From: Streptantibioticus rubrisoli
GTDB taxonomy: Bacteria; Actinomycetota; Actinomycetes; Streptomycetales; Streptomycetaceae
Direction of reading: 5' to 3'
Length of the DNA stretch: 64,000 bases
Assembly: GCF_024436055.1 (NCBI RefSeq)
Contig: NZ_JANFNH010000004.1
Span: forward strand, 62,001-126,000
Shown: one piece after another, positions 47,409 to 55,546 of the stretch
How the letters are laid out: every line of letters starts with the position of its first letter
Numbering within the stretch: the first letter of the stretch is position 1
Translations under genes and position numbers: made by a program
Notes under the pieces: generated by a model
The model's input: only the letters and a program-made list of their open reading frames with translations
The model's database searches: none
What the model was told of the DNA's origin: nothing

Positions 47409-48437
47409 TCAGTCCTTCGTGTTGAGGATGTTCAGGCCGCGGTCGATGAAGGCCGGGACCAGGGTGCCGATGCGGTCGAAGCCCGCGCCCACCGTCTGGC
47501 CGAGGGTGAAGCGGTAGTGGATGCCCTCCAGGATCACCGCGAGCTTGAAGTAGGCGAACGCGGTGTACCAGCCGACCGTGGAGGCGTCCCGTCCGGAGCG
47601 CTCGGCGTAACGGGCGACCAGCTCGGCGGGTTCGGGATGACCGGGCGCGCCGGCGGTGGTGGCGACCGGTGAGTCGGCGACGGGCAGCCGCTCGCTGTAC
47701 ATGACCAGCAGGCCGAGGTCGGTGAGCGGATCGCCGAGGGTGGACATCTCCCAGTCGAGCACCGCGCGGATCCGGTCGTCCGGGCCGACGAGCACGTTGT
47801 CCAGCCGGTAGTCGCCGTGCACCACGGTGGGCGGGCCGGAGATCGGTAGCCGGGCGCCGAGCCGGTCCCGCAGCGCGTCGATGCCGGGCAGTTCGCGGTT
47901 GCGGGAGGCGGCGAGCTGCTTGTCCCAGCGGCGCAACTGCCGTTCCAGGAAGCCCTCCGGGCGCCCGAAGTCCGCCAGCCCGGCCGCGGCCGGATCCACC
48001 GCGTGCAGATCGACCAGCGTGTCGACCAGCCCCAGGACCACCTCGCGGGTGCGCTCGGGACCGATCCCGGCAAGCTGCCCGGCGGTGCGGTACGGCACCC
48101 CGTCGACGTGTTCCATCACGTAGAACGGCGCCCCGATCACCGTCTCGTCGCGGCACAGCAGCAGTGGCCGCGGCACCGGTACGGGCGTCGGGTACAGCCC
48201 GGCCAGCACGGTGAACTCGCGTCCCATGTCGTGTGCTGTGGCCAGTACGTGCCCGAGCGGCGGCCTGCGCACCACCCAGCGGGAGGAGCCGTCGGTCACG
48301 GCGTAGGTGAGGTTGGAACGACCGCCCTCTATCAGCCGCCCGGTGAGCGGTCCGCTGACGAGGCCGGGCCGCTCGCGGTCCACGTAGGTGCGCAACCGCT
48401 CCAGATCCAGGCCGGGGGGATTGTCAGTCGTGGTCAT
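47409..48437 (-). CDS. Aminoglycoside phosphotransferase-fold kinase (ACAD10/11-kinase/LvaA-like)
   Basis: A 342-residue kinase-fold protein. The N-lobe has [11 protein letters not shown], the glycine-rich-loop equivalent typical of the kinase half of ACAD10/11 rather than of drug-resistance enzymes. The C-lobe has HGDYRLDN (H207, D209, N214) and VLDWEMS (D228). The predicted reaction is ATP-dependent phosphorylation of the 4-hydroxyl of a 4-hydroxyacyl-CoA. It is cotranscribed with the ACAD11-type dehydrogenase, and a TACCGAC-type operator ends 10 bp before its ATG. It should not be read as an antibiotic-resistance gene. Confidence 0.87.
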   Translation of the reverse strand: MTTTDNPPGLDLERLRTYVDRERPGLVSGPLTGRLIEGGRSNLTYAVTDGSSRWVVRRPPLGHVLATAHDMGREFTVLAGLYPTPVPVPRPLLLCRDETVIGAPFYVMEHVDGVPYRTAGQLAGIGPERTREVVLGLVDTLVDLHAVDPAAAGLADFGRPEGFLERQLRRWDKQLAASRNRELPGIDALRDRLGARLPISGPPTVVHGDYRLDNVLVGPDDRIRAVLDWEMSTLGDPLTDLGLLVMYSERLPVADSPVATTAGAPGHPEPAELVARYAERSGRDASTVGWYTAFAYFKLAVILEGIHYRFTLGQTVGAGFDRIGTLVPAFIDRGLNILNTKD

Positions 48438-48446
48438 CCGACCATC

Positions 48447-48464
48447 ATGCCGACCAGTCGGTAT
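48447..48464. promoter_or_regulatory. TACCGAC-type operator upstream of the kinase/ACAD operon
   Basis: On the minus strand the site reads ATACCGACTGGTCGGCAT, matching the symmetric pattern ATACCGACCGGTCGGTAT at 16 of 18 positions. Its closeness to the start codon implies that bound repressor would block initiation directly. Confidence 0.7.
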
Positions 48465-48498
48465 GGAGTCCAGAGGGTATCGCCGCAAGGGCGACGAA

Positions 48499-48512
48499 GA
48501 GAACGCGTTCTA
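48499..48512. promoter_or_regulatory. KstR-like box upstream of SDR gene
   Basis: GAGAACGCGTTCTA contains the perfect 12-bp palindrome AGAACGCGTTCT and fits the KstR pattern TNNAACNNGTTNNA at all defined bases except the first. It lies 88 bp upstream of the SDR start. The regulator is not encoded nearby as far as I can tell. Confidence 0.5.
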
Positions 48513-48599
48513 AGTCTCGCGGGCATCCGCTACCTTCGTGCCGCGATCAAGATCGAACCGATCGGGGTGGCCGACGACCGGCCACAGGGAGGGAACACG

Positions 48600-49364
48600 A
48601 TGAATCGATTCGACGGACGGAAAGTGCTGGTCACCGGCGCAGGATCAGGCATCGGGCAGGCGACCGCGCTGCGGCTGCTGGGCGAGGGGGCGACCCTGGT
48701 GGCCGCCGACATCAGCGAGGAGGGCCTGAAGCGGACGGCGGAGCGCGCCGACGCCGAGGGGCTGGCGGCGCGACTGACCACCGCCGCCCTGGACATCGCC
48801 GACGAGGCGGCCGTCGAGCGCGTGGTCGGCGGCGCCGTGTCCGGTCTCGGCGGCCTGGACGTGCTGGTCAACGCGGCCGGAATCCTGCGCAGTTCGCACA
48901 CCCACCTCACGACCCTGGAGTTCTGGAACCGGATCATCGGGGTCAACCTCACCGGCACCTTCCTGGTCACCCGCGCCGCACTGCCCTCGCTGCTGGCCAG
49001 CGGCCGGGGTGTGGTGATCAACTTCAGCTCCACCTCGGCCTCGTTCGCGCACCCGTACATGGCCGCCTACGCGGCCAGCAAGGGCGGCATCCAGTCCTTC
49101 ACCCACGCCCTCGCGCTGGAGTACAGCAAGCAGGGCCTGCGGGCCGCCTGTGTCGCGCCTGGCAGCATCCAGTCCGGTATGACCGCCGACCCCGGACTGC
49201 CGGAGGACACCGACTGGAGCCTGCTGTCCAAGCTGCTCCCGGCGATCGGCGAGGGCTTCGCGCCACCGGAGACGGTCGCCTCGGTCATCGCGATGCTCGC
49301 CTCCGACGACGGTGCCTTCATCACCGGCACCGAGATCAGGGTGGACGGCGGCACGCACATGTAG
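48600..49364 (+). CDS. Short-chain dehydrogenase/reductase
   Basis: A 254-residue classical SDR with TGAGSGIG (12-19), NAAG (91-94) and the catalytic S144, Y157 and K161 (YAASK), ending in the standard ITGTEIRVDGGTHM. An Asp after strand 2 (VAADISEE) points to NAD(H). It may be a 3-hydroxyacyl or hydroxysteroid dehydrogenase. The upstream KstR-like palindrome hints at sterol or fatty acid control. GGGAGGGA precedes the ATG at 48600. It is divergent from the kinase/ACAD operon but has its own operator. Confidence 0.92.
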   Translation: MNRFDGRKVLVTGAGSGIGQATALRLLGEGATLVAADISEEGLKRTAERADAEGLAARLTTAALDIADEAAVERVVGGAVSGLGGLDVLVNAAGILRSSHTHLTTLEFWNRIIGVNLTGTFLVTRAALPSLLASGRGVVINFSSTSASFAHPYMAAYAASKGGIQSFTHALALEYSKQGLRAACVAPGSIQSGMTADPGLPEDTDWSLLSKLLPAIGEGFAPPETVASVIAMLASDDGAFITGTEIRVDGGTHM

Positions 49365-49461
49365 GGCGTTGCGTGCTCCGCGAACCCAGATGCCGGGCGG
49401 CCCCACCAGGTGGGCGCCATTGACCCCCACTTTGGCGGACGCCTAGCCTCTGACTCTGTGG

Positions 49462-49476
49462 GTGAACGTCATTCAC
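49462..49476. promoter_or_regulatory. Inverted repeat at the start of the glucarate dehydratase gene
   Basis: GTGAACGTCATTCAC is a five-base inverted repeat (GTGAA/TTCAC) directly before the ATG at 49479. It may be an operator on a leaderless or short-leader transcript. If translation starts at GTG 49458 instead, the repeat lies inside the gene. Confidence 0.4.
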
Positions 49477-49478
49477 CT

Positions 49479-50789
49479 ATGGGAACGGTGGTCGGCGGTG
49501 CCTCGGCGCTCGCCATCGCCGAGGTACGGCTGACCCCGGTGCTGGTCGCCGATCCGCCGCTGTTGAACACCCAGGGCGTCCACCAGCCGTACACCCCGCG
49601 GCTGGTCATCGAGGTGGTCACGGCGGACGGCACCACCGGCGTCGGGGAGACGTACGGCGACACCTGCTACCTGGACCTGGCCCGCCCGCTGGCCCGGGCG
49701 CTGCCCGGACGCTCGGTCACCGATCTGAACGGCTTGTTCACCTTGGCCGAGAGCGTGTGCGGCGAGCCGGACGGGGTGTCCGAGTCCGTGGACAGCGGTG
49801 GGCTGCGCGGGGTGCGGACCGCCGACAAGCTGCGCCTGTCCGTTGTCTCCGGCTTCGAGGTGGCCTGCCTCGACGCGCTCGGCAAGGCCCTCGGCCTGCC
49901 CGTGCACGCCCTGCTCGGCGGGCGGGTCCGGTACCGGGTGGAGTACGGCGGGTACCTGTTCTACCGCTGGGCCGAACACCCGGTCAGTGGTGCGCCGTTG
50001 GACGACTGGGGTGCGGCGCTCGACCCGGAGGGGATCGTGGCCCAGGCCCGGCGCCTGGCGGCCGACTTCGGCTTCACCTCGTTCAAGCTGAAGGGCGGCG
50101 TCTTTCCACCTGATCAGGAGATCGCCGCTGTGCGGGCGCTGGCCCGGGCGTTCCCCGGACACCCGTTGCGCCTTGACCCCAATGGTGCCTGGTCGGTGGA
50201 GACCGCGCGGTACGTCGCGGGGCAACTCGCCGGGGTGCTGGAGTACTTGGAGGACCCGACGAGCGGTACCGCCGGTATGGCGCGGCTGGCCCGGTGCGCC
50301 GGGATGCCGCTGGCGACGAACATGTGCGTGACGACGTTCGCGGAGATCCCGGAGGCTTTCACCAAGGGCGCCGTCCAGGTGGTGCTCTGCGACCACCACT
50401 ACTGGGGCGGGCTGCGCCGCACCCGCGAACTGGCCGCCGTCTGCCGGGCGTTCGGGGTGGGGCTGGCCATGCACTCCAACACCCATCTGGGTATCAGCCT
50501 GGCCGCGATGACCCATGTGGCGGCCACCCTCCCCAACCTCGACCACGCCTGTGACTCGCATTATCCCTGGCTGACCGAGGACGTCATCACCGCGCGGCAC
50601 ACCTTCCAGGGCGGCCGTCTCACCGTCGGCGACGCGCCCGGCCTCGGTGTGGAACTCGACCGCACCGCCCTGGAGGCCCTGCACTGGCGGTGGTTGGACG
50701 ACGACGGCACCCTGCGCGACCGCGACGACACCGCCGCCATGCGCAGGGCCGACCCGGCCTGGGCCACCCCGGCCGTACCGCGCTGGTAG
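49479..50789 (+). CDS. Glucarate dehydratase-like enolase-superfamily enzyme
   Basis: A 436-residue enzyme expected to dehydrate D-glucarate to 5-keto-4-deoxyglucarate. Superfamily residues are present: KLK (K203, K205), DPNGAW (D233, N235), LEDP (E258, D259), NMCVTTF (N281), CDHHYWGG and MHSNTHLGIS with H332, the motif of glucarate dehydratases. The capping region VHQPYTPRLVIEV also matches. No Shine-Dalgarno sequence is evident before ATG 49479, and GTG 49458 is possible. It is convergent with the gluconate permease gene, suggesting a small sugar-acid utilisation locus. Confidence 0.9.
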   Translation: MGTVVGGASALAIAEVRLTPVLVADPPLLNTQGVHQPYTPRLVIEVVTADGTTGVGETYGDTCYLDLARPLARALPGRSVTDLNGLFTLAESVCGEPDGVSESVDSGGLRGVRTADKLRLSVVSGFEVACLDALGKALGLPVHALLGGRVRYRVEYGGYLFYRWAEHPVSGAPLDDWGAALDPEGIVAQARRLAADFGFTSFKLKGGVFPPDQEIAAVRALARAFPGHPLRLDPNGAWSVETARYVAGQLAGVLEYLEDPTSGTAGMARLARCAGMPLATNMCVTTFAEIPEAFTKGAVQVVLCDHHYWGGLRRTRELAAVCRAFGVGLAMHSNTHLGISLAAMTHVAATLPNLDHACDSHYPWLTEDVITARHTFQGGRLTVGDAPGLGVELDRTALEALHWRWLDDDGTLRDRDDTAAMRRADPAWATPAVPRW

Positions 50790-50813
50790 TCCGGGGCGGC
50801 AGGCCTTCGGGGT

Positions 50814-52214
50814 CTACAACACCACCGACAGAGCCAGCACCAACACGATCGCCACCACGGAGATCACCGTCTCCATCGCCGACCAGGACTTCAGGGTCTG
50901 CGGGACGTCCATCCCGAAGTACTCCTTGACCAGCCAGAAGCCCGCGTCGTTCACATGGGAGAAGAACAGCGAACCGGCGCCCACCGCGAGCACCAGCAGC
51001 GCCGTGTGCGTGGTGGTCATCCCCGTGGCCAGCGGGGCGACAAGTCCGGCCGCCGAAATGGTGGCCACCGTCGCGGAACCCGTGGCGACCCGGACCAGCA
51101 GCGCGATCATCCACCCCAGCAGCAGCGGCGAAATGTGCCAGCTGTGCGACCAGTTGAGGATCATCTGGCCGATACCAGCGTCCACCAGCACCTGCTTGAA
51201 CCCGCCGCCCGCGCCGACGATCAGCACGACGCCCGCGATCGGAGCGAGTGACCGCTCCACGGCCGCCGATATCCGCTCCCTGGAGAACCCGGCTGGCCGC
51301 GCCAGCGTGAACATGGCCAGCAGCACCGCGGCGAGCAGCGCCACCATGGGAGTGCCGATCACGTCGAACGCCCGGTAGACCAGGCTGCTCTGGTCCTTCA
51401 CCAGCACGTCGACCAGCGCCTTGGCCAGCATCAGCACCACCGGCAGCAGCATGGTGCACACCGTCGGCACGAAGCCGGGCCGCCGGGTGAGCTCGTCGCG
51501 GGCGCGGGCGGGCGTCAACCGCTCCGGCGGCACCGCCTTGACCCAGCGGTCGGCCAGCCGCCCGAACAGCGGTCCGGCGATGACCACCGTCGGGATCGCC
51601 ACCAGCACGCCGAGCGCCAGCGTCGTCCCCAGGTCCGCGTGGATCGCGGCGACGGCGGCCAGCGGCCCGGGGTGCGGCGGCACCAGACCGTGCATCACCG
51701 ACAGGCCCGCCAGCGCCGGAACGCCCACCCGCATCAGCGACTGGTTGCCGCGCCGGGCGACCAGCAGCACCACGGGGACCAGCAGCACGATCCCCACCTC
51801 GAAGAACAGCGGCAGCCCGACCAACGCCGCGATCAGCGTCATCGCCCACGGCAGTCGCTGCTGTCCGGTCCTGGCCAAGATGGTGTCGACGATCTGGTCG
51901 GCGCCGCCGGAGTCGGCCAGCAGCTTGCCCAGTATCGAGCCCAGCGCGATCAGCACACCGGTGCTCGCGACCGTCGCGCCGAGGCCGGTGGTGAAGCTGG
52001 TGACCGCCTTCGCCAGCGGTGCCCCGGCGACCGCGCCGAGCACGCCGGAGCCGATGGTGAGCGCCAGGAAGGCGTGCATCTTCCAGCGGGTGATCAGCAG
52101 CACGATGACGGCGATGCCGACCAGCGCGGCGATGCCGAGCTGGGTGCCACCTGCGTGGGTGATCGGCGGCGGGGCCGGGGTCGCGGCCAGCAGCTCGACG
52201 CTGAGTGCGGGCAT
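50814..52214 (-). CDS. gntP: Gluconate:H+ symporter (GntP family)
   Basis: A 466-residue permease with about 12-14 membrane spans. Family features include GLSVMHGLVPPHPGPLAAV and LFFSHVNDAGFWLVKEYFGM near the C-terminus. It imports gluconate or a related sugar acid. It lies 40 bp downstream of the gluconokinase gene on the same strand, forming a gntK-gntP operon divergent from gntR. Confidence 0.94.
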   Translation of the reverse strand: MPALSVELLAATPAPPPITHAGGTQLGIAALVGIAVIVLLITRWKMHAFLALTIGSGVLGAVAGAPLAKAVTSFTTGLGATVASTGVLIALGSILGKLLADSGGADQIVDTILARTGQQRLPWAMTLIAALVGLPLFFEVGIVLLVPVVLLVARRGNQSLMRVGVPALAGLSVMHGLVPPHPGPLAAVAAIHADLGTTLALGVLVAIPTVVIAGPLFGRLADRWVKAVPPERLTPARARDELTRRPGFVPTVCTMLLPVVLMLAKALVDVLVKDQSSLVYRAFDVIGTPMVALLAAVLLAMFTLARPAGFSRERISAAVERSLAPIAGVVLIVGAGGGFKQVLVDAGIGQMILNWSHSWHISPLLLGWMIALLVRVATGSATVATISAAGLVAPLATGMTTTHTALLVLAVGAGSLFFSHVNDAGFWLVKEYFGMDVPQTLKSWSAMETVISVVAIVLVLALSVVL

Positions 52215-52254
52215 GGGAACTCCGTAGGACGCGGGGACGGGGGGAGAGGTGGGG

Positions 52255-52749
52255 CTAGTCGGGCAGTGCGGCGAGCGCCTGCTCGGCGATCTGCGCCGGG
52301 CCGCCCTCGATGGGGATCACGGCACCGGCCTCGTCGGGCTCCAGCGGCTCCAGCGCCTCCAGTTGGGAGCGCAGCAGCCCGGCGGGCATGAAGTGCTCCA
52401 TGCGCGCCGCGAGCCGTGCGGCGATCAACTCCTCGGGCCCGTCGAGGTGGATGAAGAAGAGGTCCGGCGCGGCGGCCCGCAACCGGTCGCGGTAGCGGCG
52501 CTTGAGCGCCGAGCAGCTGATCACGCCGCCCTTGCCCCCGCGCTCGGTGATCCAGGCGGCGATGGCGTCCAGCCAGGGCGCCCGGTCGGCGTCGTCCAGC
52601 GGATGACCGGCCGACATCTTGGCGATGTTGGCGGGCGGGTGGAAGTCATCCGCCTCGGCGTAGGGGACCGCGAGCCGTTCCGCGAGCAGTCCGCCCACCG
52701 TGGACTTGCCCGAACCGGACACCCCCATGACGACGACCAGGTGTGACAT
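52255..52749 (-). CDS. gntK: Gluconokinase
   Basis: A 164-residue P-loop kinase that phosphorylates D-gluconate to 6-phosphogluconate. It carries Walker A GVSGSGKST, the family segments EADDFHPPANIAKMSAGHPL and LDDADRAPWL, and SCSALKRRYRDRLR. The length is normal. The start is ATG 52749 (MSHLVVVMG) with GAGG upstream. An extension to 52794 would run into the regulator's operator. It is first in the gntK-gntP operon. Confidence 0.96.
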   Translation of the reverse strand: MSHLVVVMGVSGSGKSTVGGLLAERLAVPYAEADDFHPPANIAKMSAGHPLDDADRAPWLDAIAAWITERGGKGGVISCSALKRRYRDRLRAAAPDLFFIHLDGPEELIAARLAARMEHFMPAGLLRSQLEALEPLEPDEAGAVIPIEGGPAQIAEQALAALPD

Positions 52750-52792
52750 CCGCTGAGACCTCTTCCTCTGAAGGACGCGTTCAATAAACGCC

Positions 52793-52807
52793 ATAGGTAC
52801 TACTTAT
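52793..52807. promoter_or_regulatory. FadR-type GntR operator between gntK and gntR
   Basis: ATAGGTACTACTTAT is an inverted repeat (six of seven arm positions) with the GTA-N-TAC core typical of FadR-subfamily GntR sites. It is the only clear palindrome in the 115-bp divergent region. Confidence 0.65.
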
Positions 52808-52864
52808 TCAAGAGTCTGTGATGTAAAAGTCATATGAGAGTGCGGGCGGAATAAGCTGTGCCCC

Positions 52865-53581
52865 ATGCCTCAGCAGGAAGCCCGGCAGGGCGAAGGCGGT
52901 CTGCACGCCCGCGTACTGGCCGAACTCGGCCCGGCCATCGCCTCCGGGGAGTATCCGCCGGGCACCGTGCTGCGCATCGACGAACTGGAACAGCGCTACG
53001 GCGTCTCGCGCACCGTCGTCCGCGAGGCGGTCCGGGTCCTGGAGGCGATGCACCTGGTGGAGACCCGGCGCCGGGTCGGTATCACCGTGCGCCGCACCGA
53101 GGAGTGGAACGTCTTCGACCCGGCGGTGATCCGCTGGCGGCTGGCCGGACCGGACCGGCTGCGCCAAGTGCGCTCACTGACCATGCTGCGCACCGCCGTC
53201 GAACCGGTCGCCGCCTCACTCGCCGCCGTCGCCGCCGACCCAGGCCAGTGCCGCCGCCTCACCGCGCTGGCCGCCGAGATGGCCGCCGCGGGCCGGGCCG
53301 GGGACCTGCAGGAGTACCTGGTGCACGACGTGGCCTTCCACCGGGTGGTGCTGGAGGCCTCCGGCAACGAGATGTTCGCCCGCCTCGGCGATGTGGTCGC
53401 CGAGGTGCTCACCGGCCGCACCGAGCACCACCTGATGTTCAGCGCCCCCGACCCGGCGGCCGTCACCCTGCACGTCCAGGTCGCCGAGGCGGTACGGGCC
53501 CAGGACGCCGAGGCCGCGGAGCGGCTGATGCGGGAGATCTGCGTCGGCGCACTACGTGAGCTGGACATCCTCGCGCCCTGA
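52865..53581 (+). CDS. gntR: GntR-family (FadR subgroup) gluconate operon regulator
   Basis: A 238-residue regulator. The N-terminal wHTH contains LRIDELEQRYGVSRTVVREA and the wing RRVGITVR. The all-helical FCD domain (about 95-235) has the metal/ligand-binding HDVAFHRVVLEASGNEMFARL (family region). It probably represses gntK-gntP and itself, releasing DNA on binding gluconate or 6-phosphogluconate, as in the family. The ATG start has only a weak ribosome-binding site. Confidence 0.92.
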   Translation: MPQQEARQGEGGLHARVLAELGPAIASGEYPPGTVLRIDELEQRYGVSRTVVREAVRVLEAMHLVETRRRVGITVRRTEEWNVFDPAVIRWRLAGPDRLRQVRSLTMLRTAVEPVAASLAAVAADPGQCRRLTALAAEMAAAGRAGDLQEYLVHDVAFHRVVLEASGNEMFARLGDVVAEVLTGRTEHHLMFSAPDPAAVTLHVQVAEAVRAQDAEAAERLMREICVGALRELDILAP

Positions 53582-53622
53582 TACTGCTCCGACGCGCCCC
53601 TTGTGCTGCCAGTAGCTCGTTA

Positions 53623-53638
53623 TTGCATGTAATGTGCA
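53623..53638. promoter_or_regulatory. Possible Nur box upstream of the nickel transporter gene
   Basis: TTGCATGTAATGTGCA contains TGCA half-sites in a roughly symmetric arrangement resembling the recalled Streptomyces Nur operator (TTGCA-N5-TTGCAA). It lies in a locally AT-rich stretch 97 bp before the start codon. Match is partial. Confidence 0.4.
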
Positions 53639-53735
53639 GTAGCGGTTCAATGCCGAAAGCGCTCTGACGGCAGCCGAGCTGTGCGGGAGCCGCGCCCGCG
53701 CACCGTACGCACCGACGCACAGGGGGACCCGACCC

Positions 53736-54872
53736 ATGGCCACGACCGGTATCCAGCCAGCTCCGGCGCTCAGCCGAACACGCCAGATACGCCAGTCGCT
53801 GACCCGCGCCGAGTGGTCACGGCTGGGCGGCATGGCCGGTTTCATCCTGCTGCTGCACATCGTCGGCTTCGGTGTCCTGGTCGCCTTCGTGGTCCCCGGG
53901 CACTACAAGCTCGGGACCGGCGCCTTCGGCCTGGGCACCGGCCTGACCGCGTACACCCTGGGCATGCGGCACGCCTTCGACGCCGACCACATCGCGGCCA
54001 TCGACAACACCACCCGCAAGCTGATGGCCGACGGCCAACGGCCGTTGTCGGTGGGGTTCTGGTTCTCGCTCGGCCACTCCTCCGTGGTCTTCGGGTTGAC
54101 CTTCCTGCTCGCGCTGGGCATCAAGGCGGTCGGCACCGGCTTGGCCGACGCCAACTCCCAACTGCACAACGTCGGCGGCCTGATCGGCACACTGGTCTCC
54201 GGCTTCTTCCTGGTGCTGATCGCCGCCATCAACCTGGTGGTGCTGATGGGCCTGGTCAGGGTGTTCCGCGGCATGCGGCGCGGCGAGTACGACGAGGCCG
54301 AACTGGAAGCGCAGTTGAACAAGCGCGGCCTGATGAACAGGATCCTCGGCCGGACCACCGGCGCGGTCCGCAAGCCCTGGCACATGTACCCGATCGGCTT
54401 CCTGTTCGGCCTCGGCTTCGACACCGTCACCGAGGTCAGCCTGCTGGTGATGGCCGCGGGCTCGGTCGCCTCCGGGCTGCCCTGGTACGCGATCATCTGC
54501 CTGCCGGTGCTGTTCGCCGCCGGGATGTCGCTGCTGGACGCCATCGACGGCTCGTTCATGAACTTCGCCTACGGCTGGGCCTTCTCCAAGCCGGTCCGCA
54601 AGGTCTACTACAACCTCACCATCACCGGACTGTCGATCGCCGTCGCCCTGATCATCGGCGGCATCGAACTGCTCGGCTTGATCGGCGACAAGCTCTCGCT
54701 CACCGGCCCGTTCTGGGACTGGGTCGGCTCCGTCGACCTCAACACCGTGGGGTTCTGGATCGTCGGCCTGTTCGTGGTCACCTGGGCCGTGGCGCTCGCG
54801 GTGTGGAAGTTCGCCCGCATCGAGGAGAAGTGGGACCACGGTACGCGCACCGCCGAGGAACCCGCCCGCTAG
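53736..54872 (+). CDS. nicT: NiCoT-family nickel/cobalt transporter
   Basis: A 378-residue high-affinity Ni2+ (or Co2+) permease with eight predicted spans. The metal-selectivity motif RHAFDADHIAAIDN has H79, D84 and H85. The second conserved region is FSLGHSSVVF and the third LGFDTVTEV. GGGGGA precedes the ATG. It lies alone, convergent with the Nudix gene with a five-base gap. Nickel control by a Nur-type repressor is suggested by the upstream motif. No urease or hydrogenase genes are in the window. Confidence 0.94.
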   Translation: MATTGIQPAPALSRTRQIRQSLTRAEWSRLGGMAGFILLLHIVGFGVLVAFVVPGHYKLGTGAFGLGTGLTAYTLGMRHAFDADHIAAIDNTTRKLMADGQRPLSVGFWFSLGHSSVVFGLTFLLALGIKAVGTGLADANSQLHNVGGLIGTLVSGFFLVLIAAINLVVLMGLVRVFRGMRRGEYDEAELEAQLNKRGLMNRILGRTTGAVRKPWHMYPIGFLFGLGFDTVTEVSLLVMAAGSVASGLPWYAIICLPVLFAAGMSLLDAIDGSFMNFAYGWAFSKPVRKVYYNLTITGLSIAVALIIGGIELLGLIGDKLSLTGPFWDWVGSVDLNTVGFWIVGLFVVTWAVALAVWKFARIEEKWDHGTRTAEEPAR

Positions 54873-54877
54873 CCCGC

Positions 54878-55426
54878 TCAGTCAGCGCTGCCGCCGACGG
54901 TGCCCTCTCCACTGCGTACGGCCTGGAGTTGCAGGTACGCTTCCAGCCCGTCCGGCACCCACTCCCACTCGCCGAGCCTGCGCTCCAGTTCCTCCTCGGT
55001 GACGAAGGCGTGCCAGGCGATCTCCTCCGGCTGCGGATGAACAGGCAGCGCGCACTCCACCTCGTAGACCTTCGACCACCAGGTGTGCTCGGGGGTCTCG
55101 TACAGGAACCGCAAGACCGGCGTCGGCCGCGGCAGCCCCTGCACGCCCAGTTCCTCCTCGGCCTCCCGCAGCGCCGCCTCGTCGTAGCTCTCGCCCGCGC
55201 CGACCACCCCGCCGACGAACATGTCGTAACGCGACGGGAAGACAAGCTTGTCGGGGGTGCGGCGATGCACGAAGATCCGCCCCCGCGGGTCGCGGGCGAG
55301 CACGAAGACGCATCGGTGCCGCAGCCGCTTGCGGTACGCCTCACCACGCGGCGCCTGACCCGTCACGCGGTCGTTCTCGTCCACGATGTCCAGCAACTCG
55401 TCCGCCGAGCGTCCCTCGTCAGCCAT
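54878..55426 (-). CDS. Nudix hydrolase (YfcD/IDI-like)
   Basis: A 182-residue Nudix protein. The Nudix box starts GGVVGAGESYDEAALREAEE and continues EELGV, complete in all catalytic positions. The N-terminal stretch DELLDIVDENDRVTGQAPRG followed by HRCVFVLARD resembles YfcD-type hydrolases and isopentenyl-diphosphate isomerases. The substrate is unknown. The ATG is at 55426. It is divergent from a LysR regulator gene, 120 bp apart, which might control it. Confidence 0.9.
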   Translation of the reverse strand: MADEGRSADELLDIVDENDRVTGQAPRGEAYRKRLRHRCVFVLARDPRGRIFVHRRTPDKLVFPSRYDMFVGGVVGAGESYDEAALREAEEELGVQGLPRPTPVLRFLYETPEHTWWSKVYEVECALPVHPQPEEIAWHAFVTEEELERRLGEWEWVPDGLEAYLQLQAVRSGEGTVGGSAD

Positions 55427-55546
55427 GACGCCATCCAAGCAGAGCGCCCGCCGCGGTCGGCGCAACTTCGGCGCGTACGGTCGGTGCATCCGGCGCGGTT
55501 CGCCGGTAGCCAAGCACCGACCAGCCGTTGACCCAAGGACGCGACC

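Noticed and set aside
47409-48437. Aminoglycoside-resistance gene
   Set aside because: The fold is APH, but the GGRSNLTY loop and the coupling to an ACAD11-type dehydrogenase point to a lipid-type kinase. No resistance motif specific to aminoglycosides is seen.
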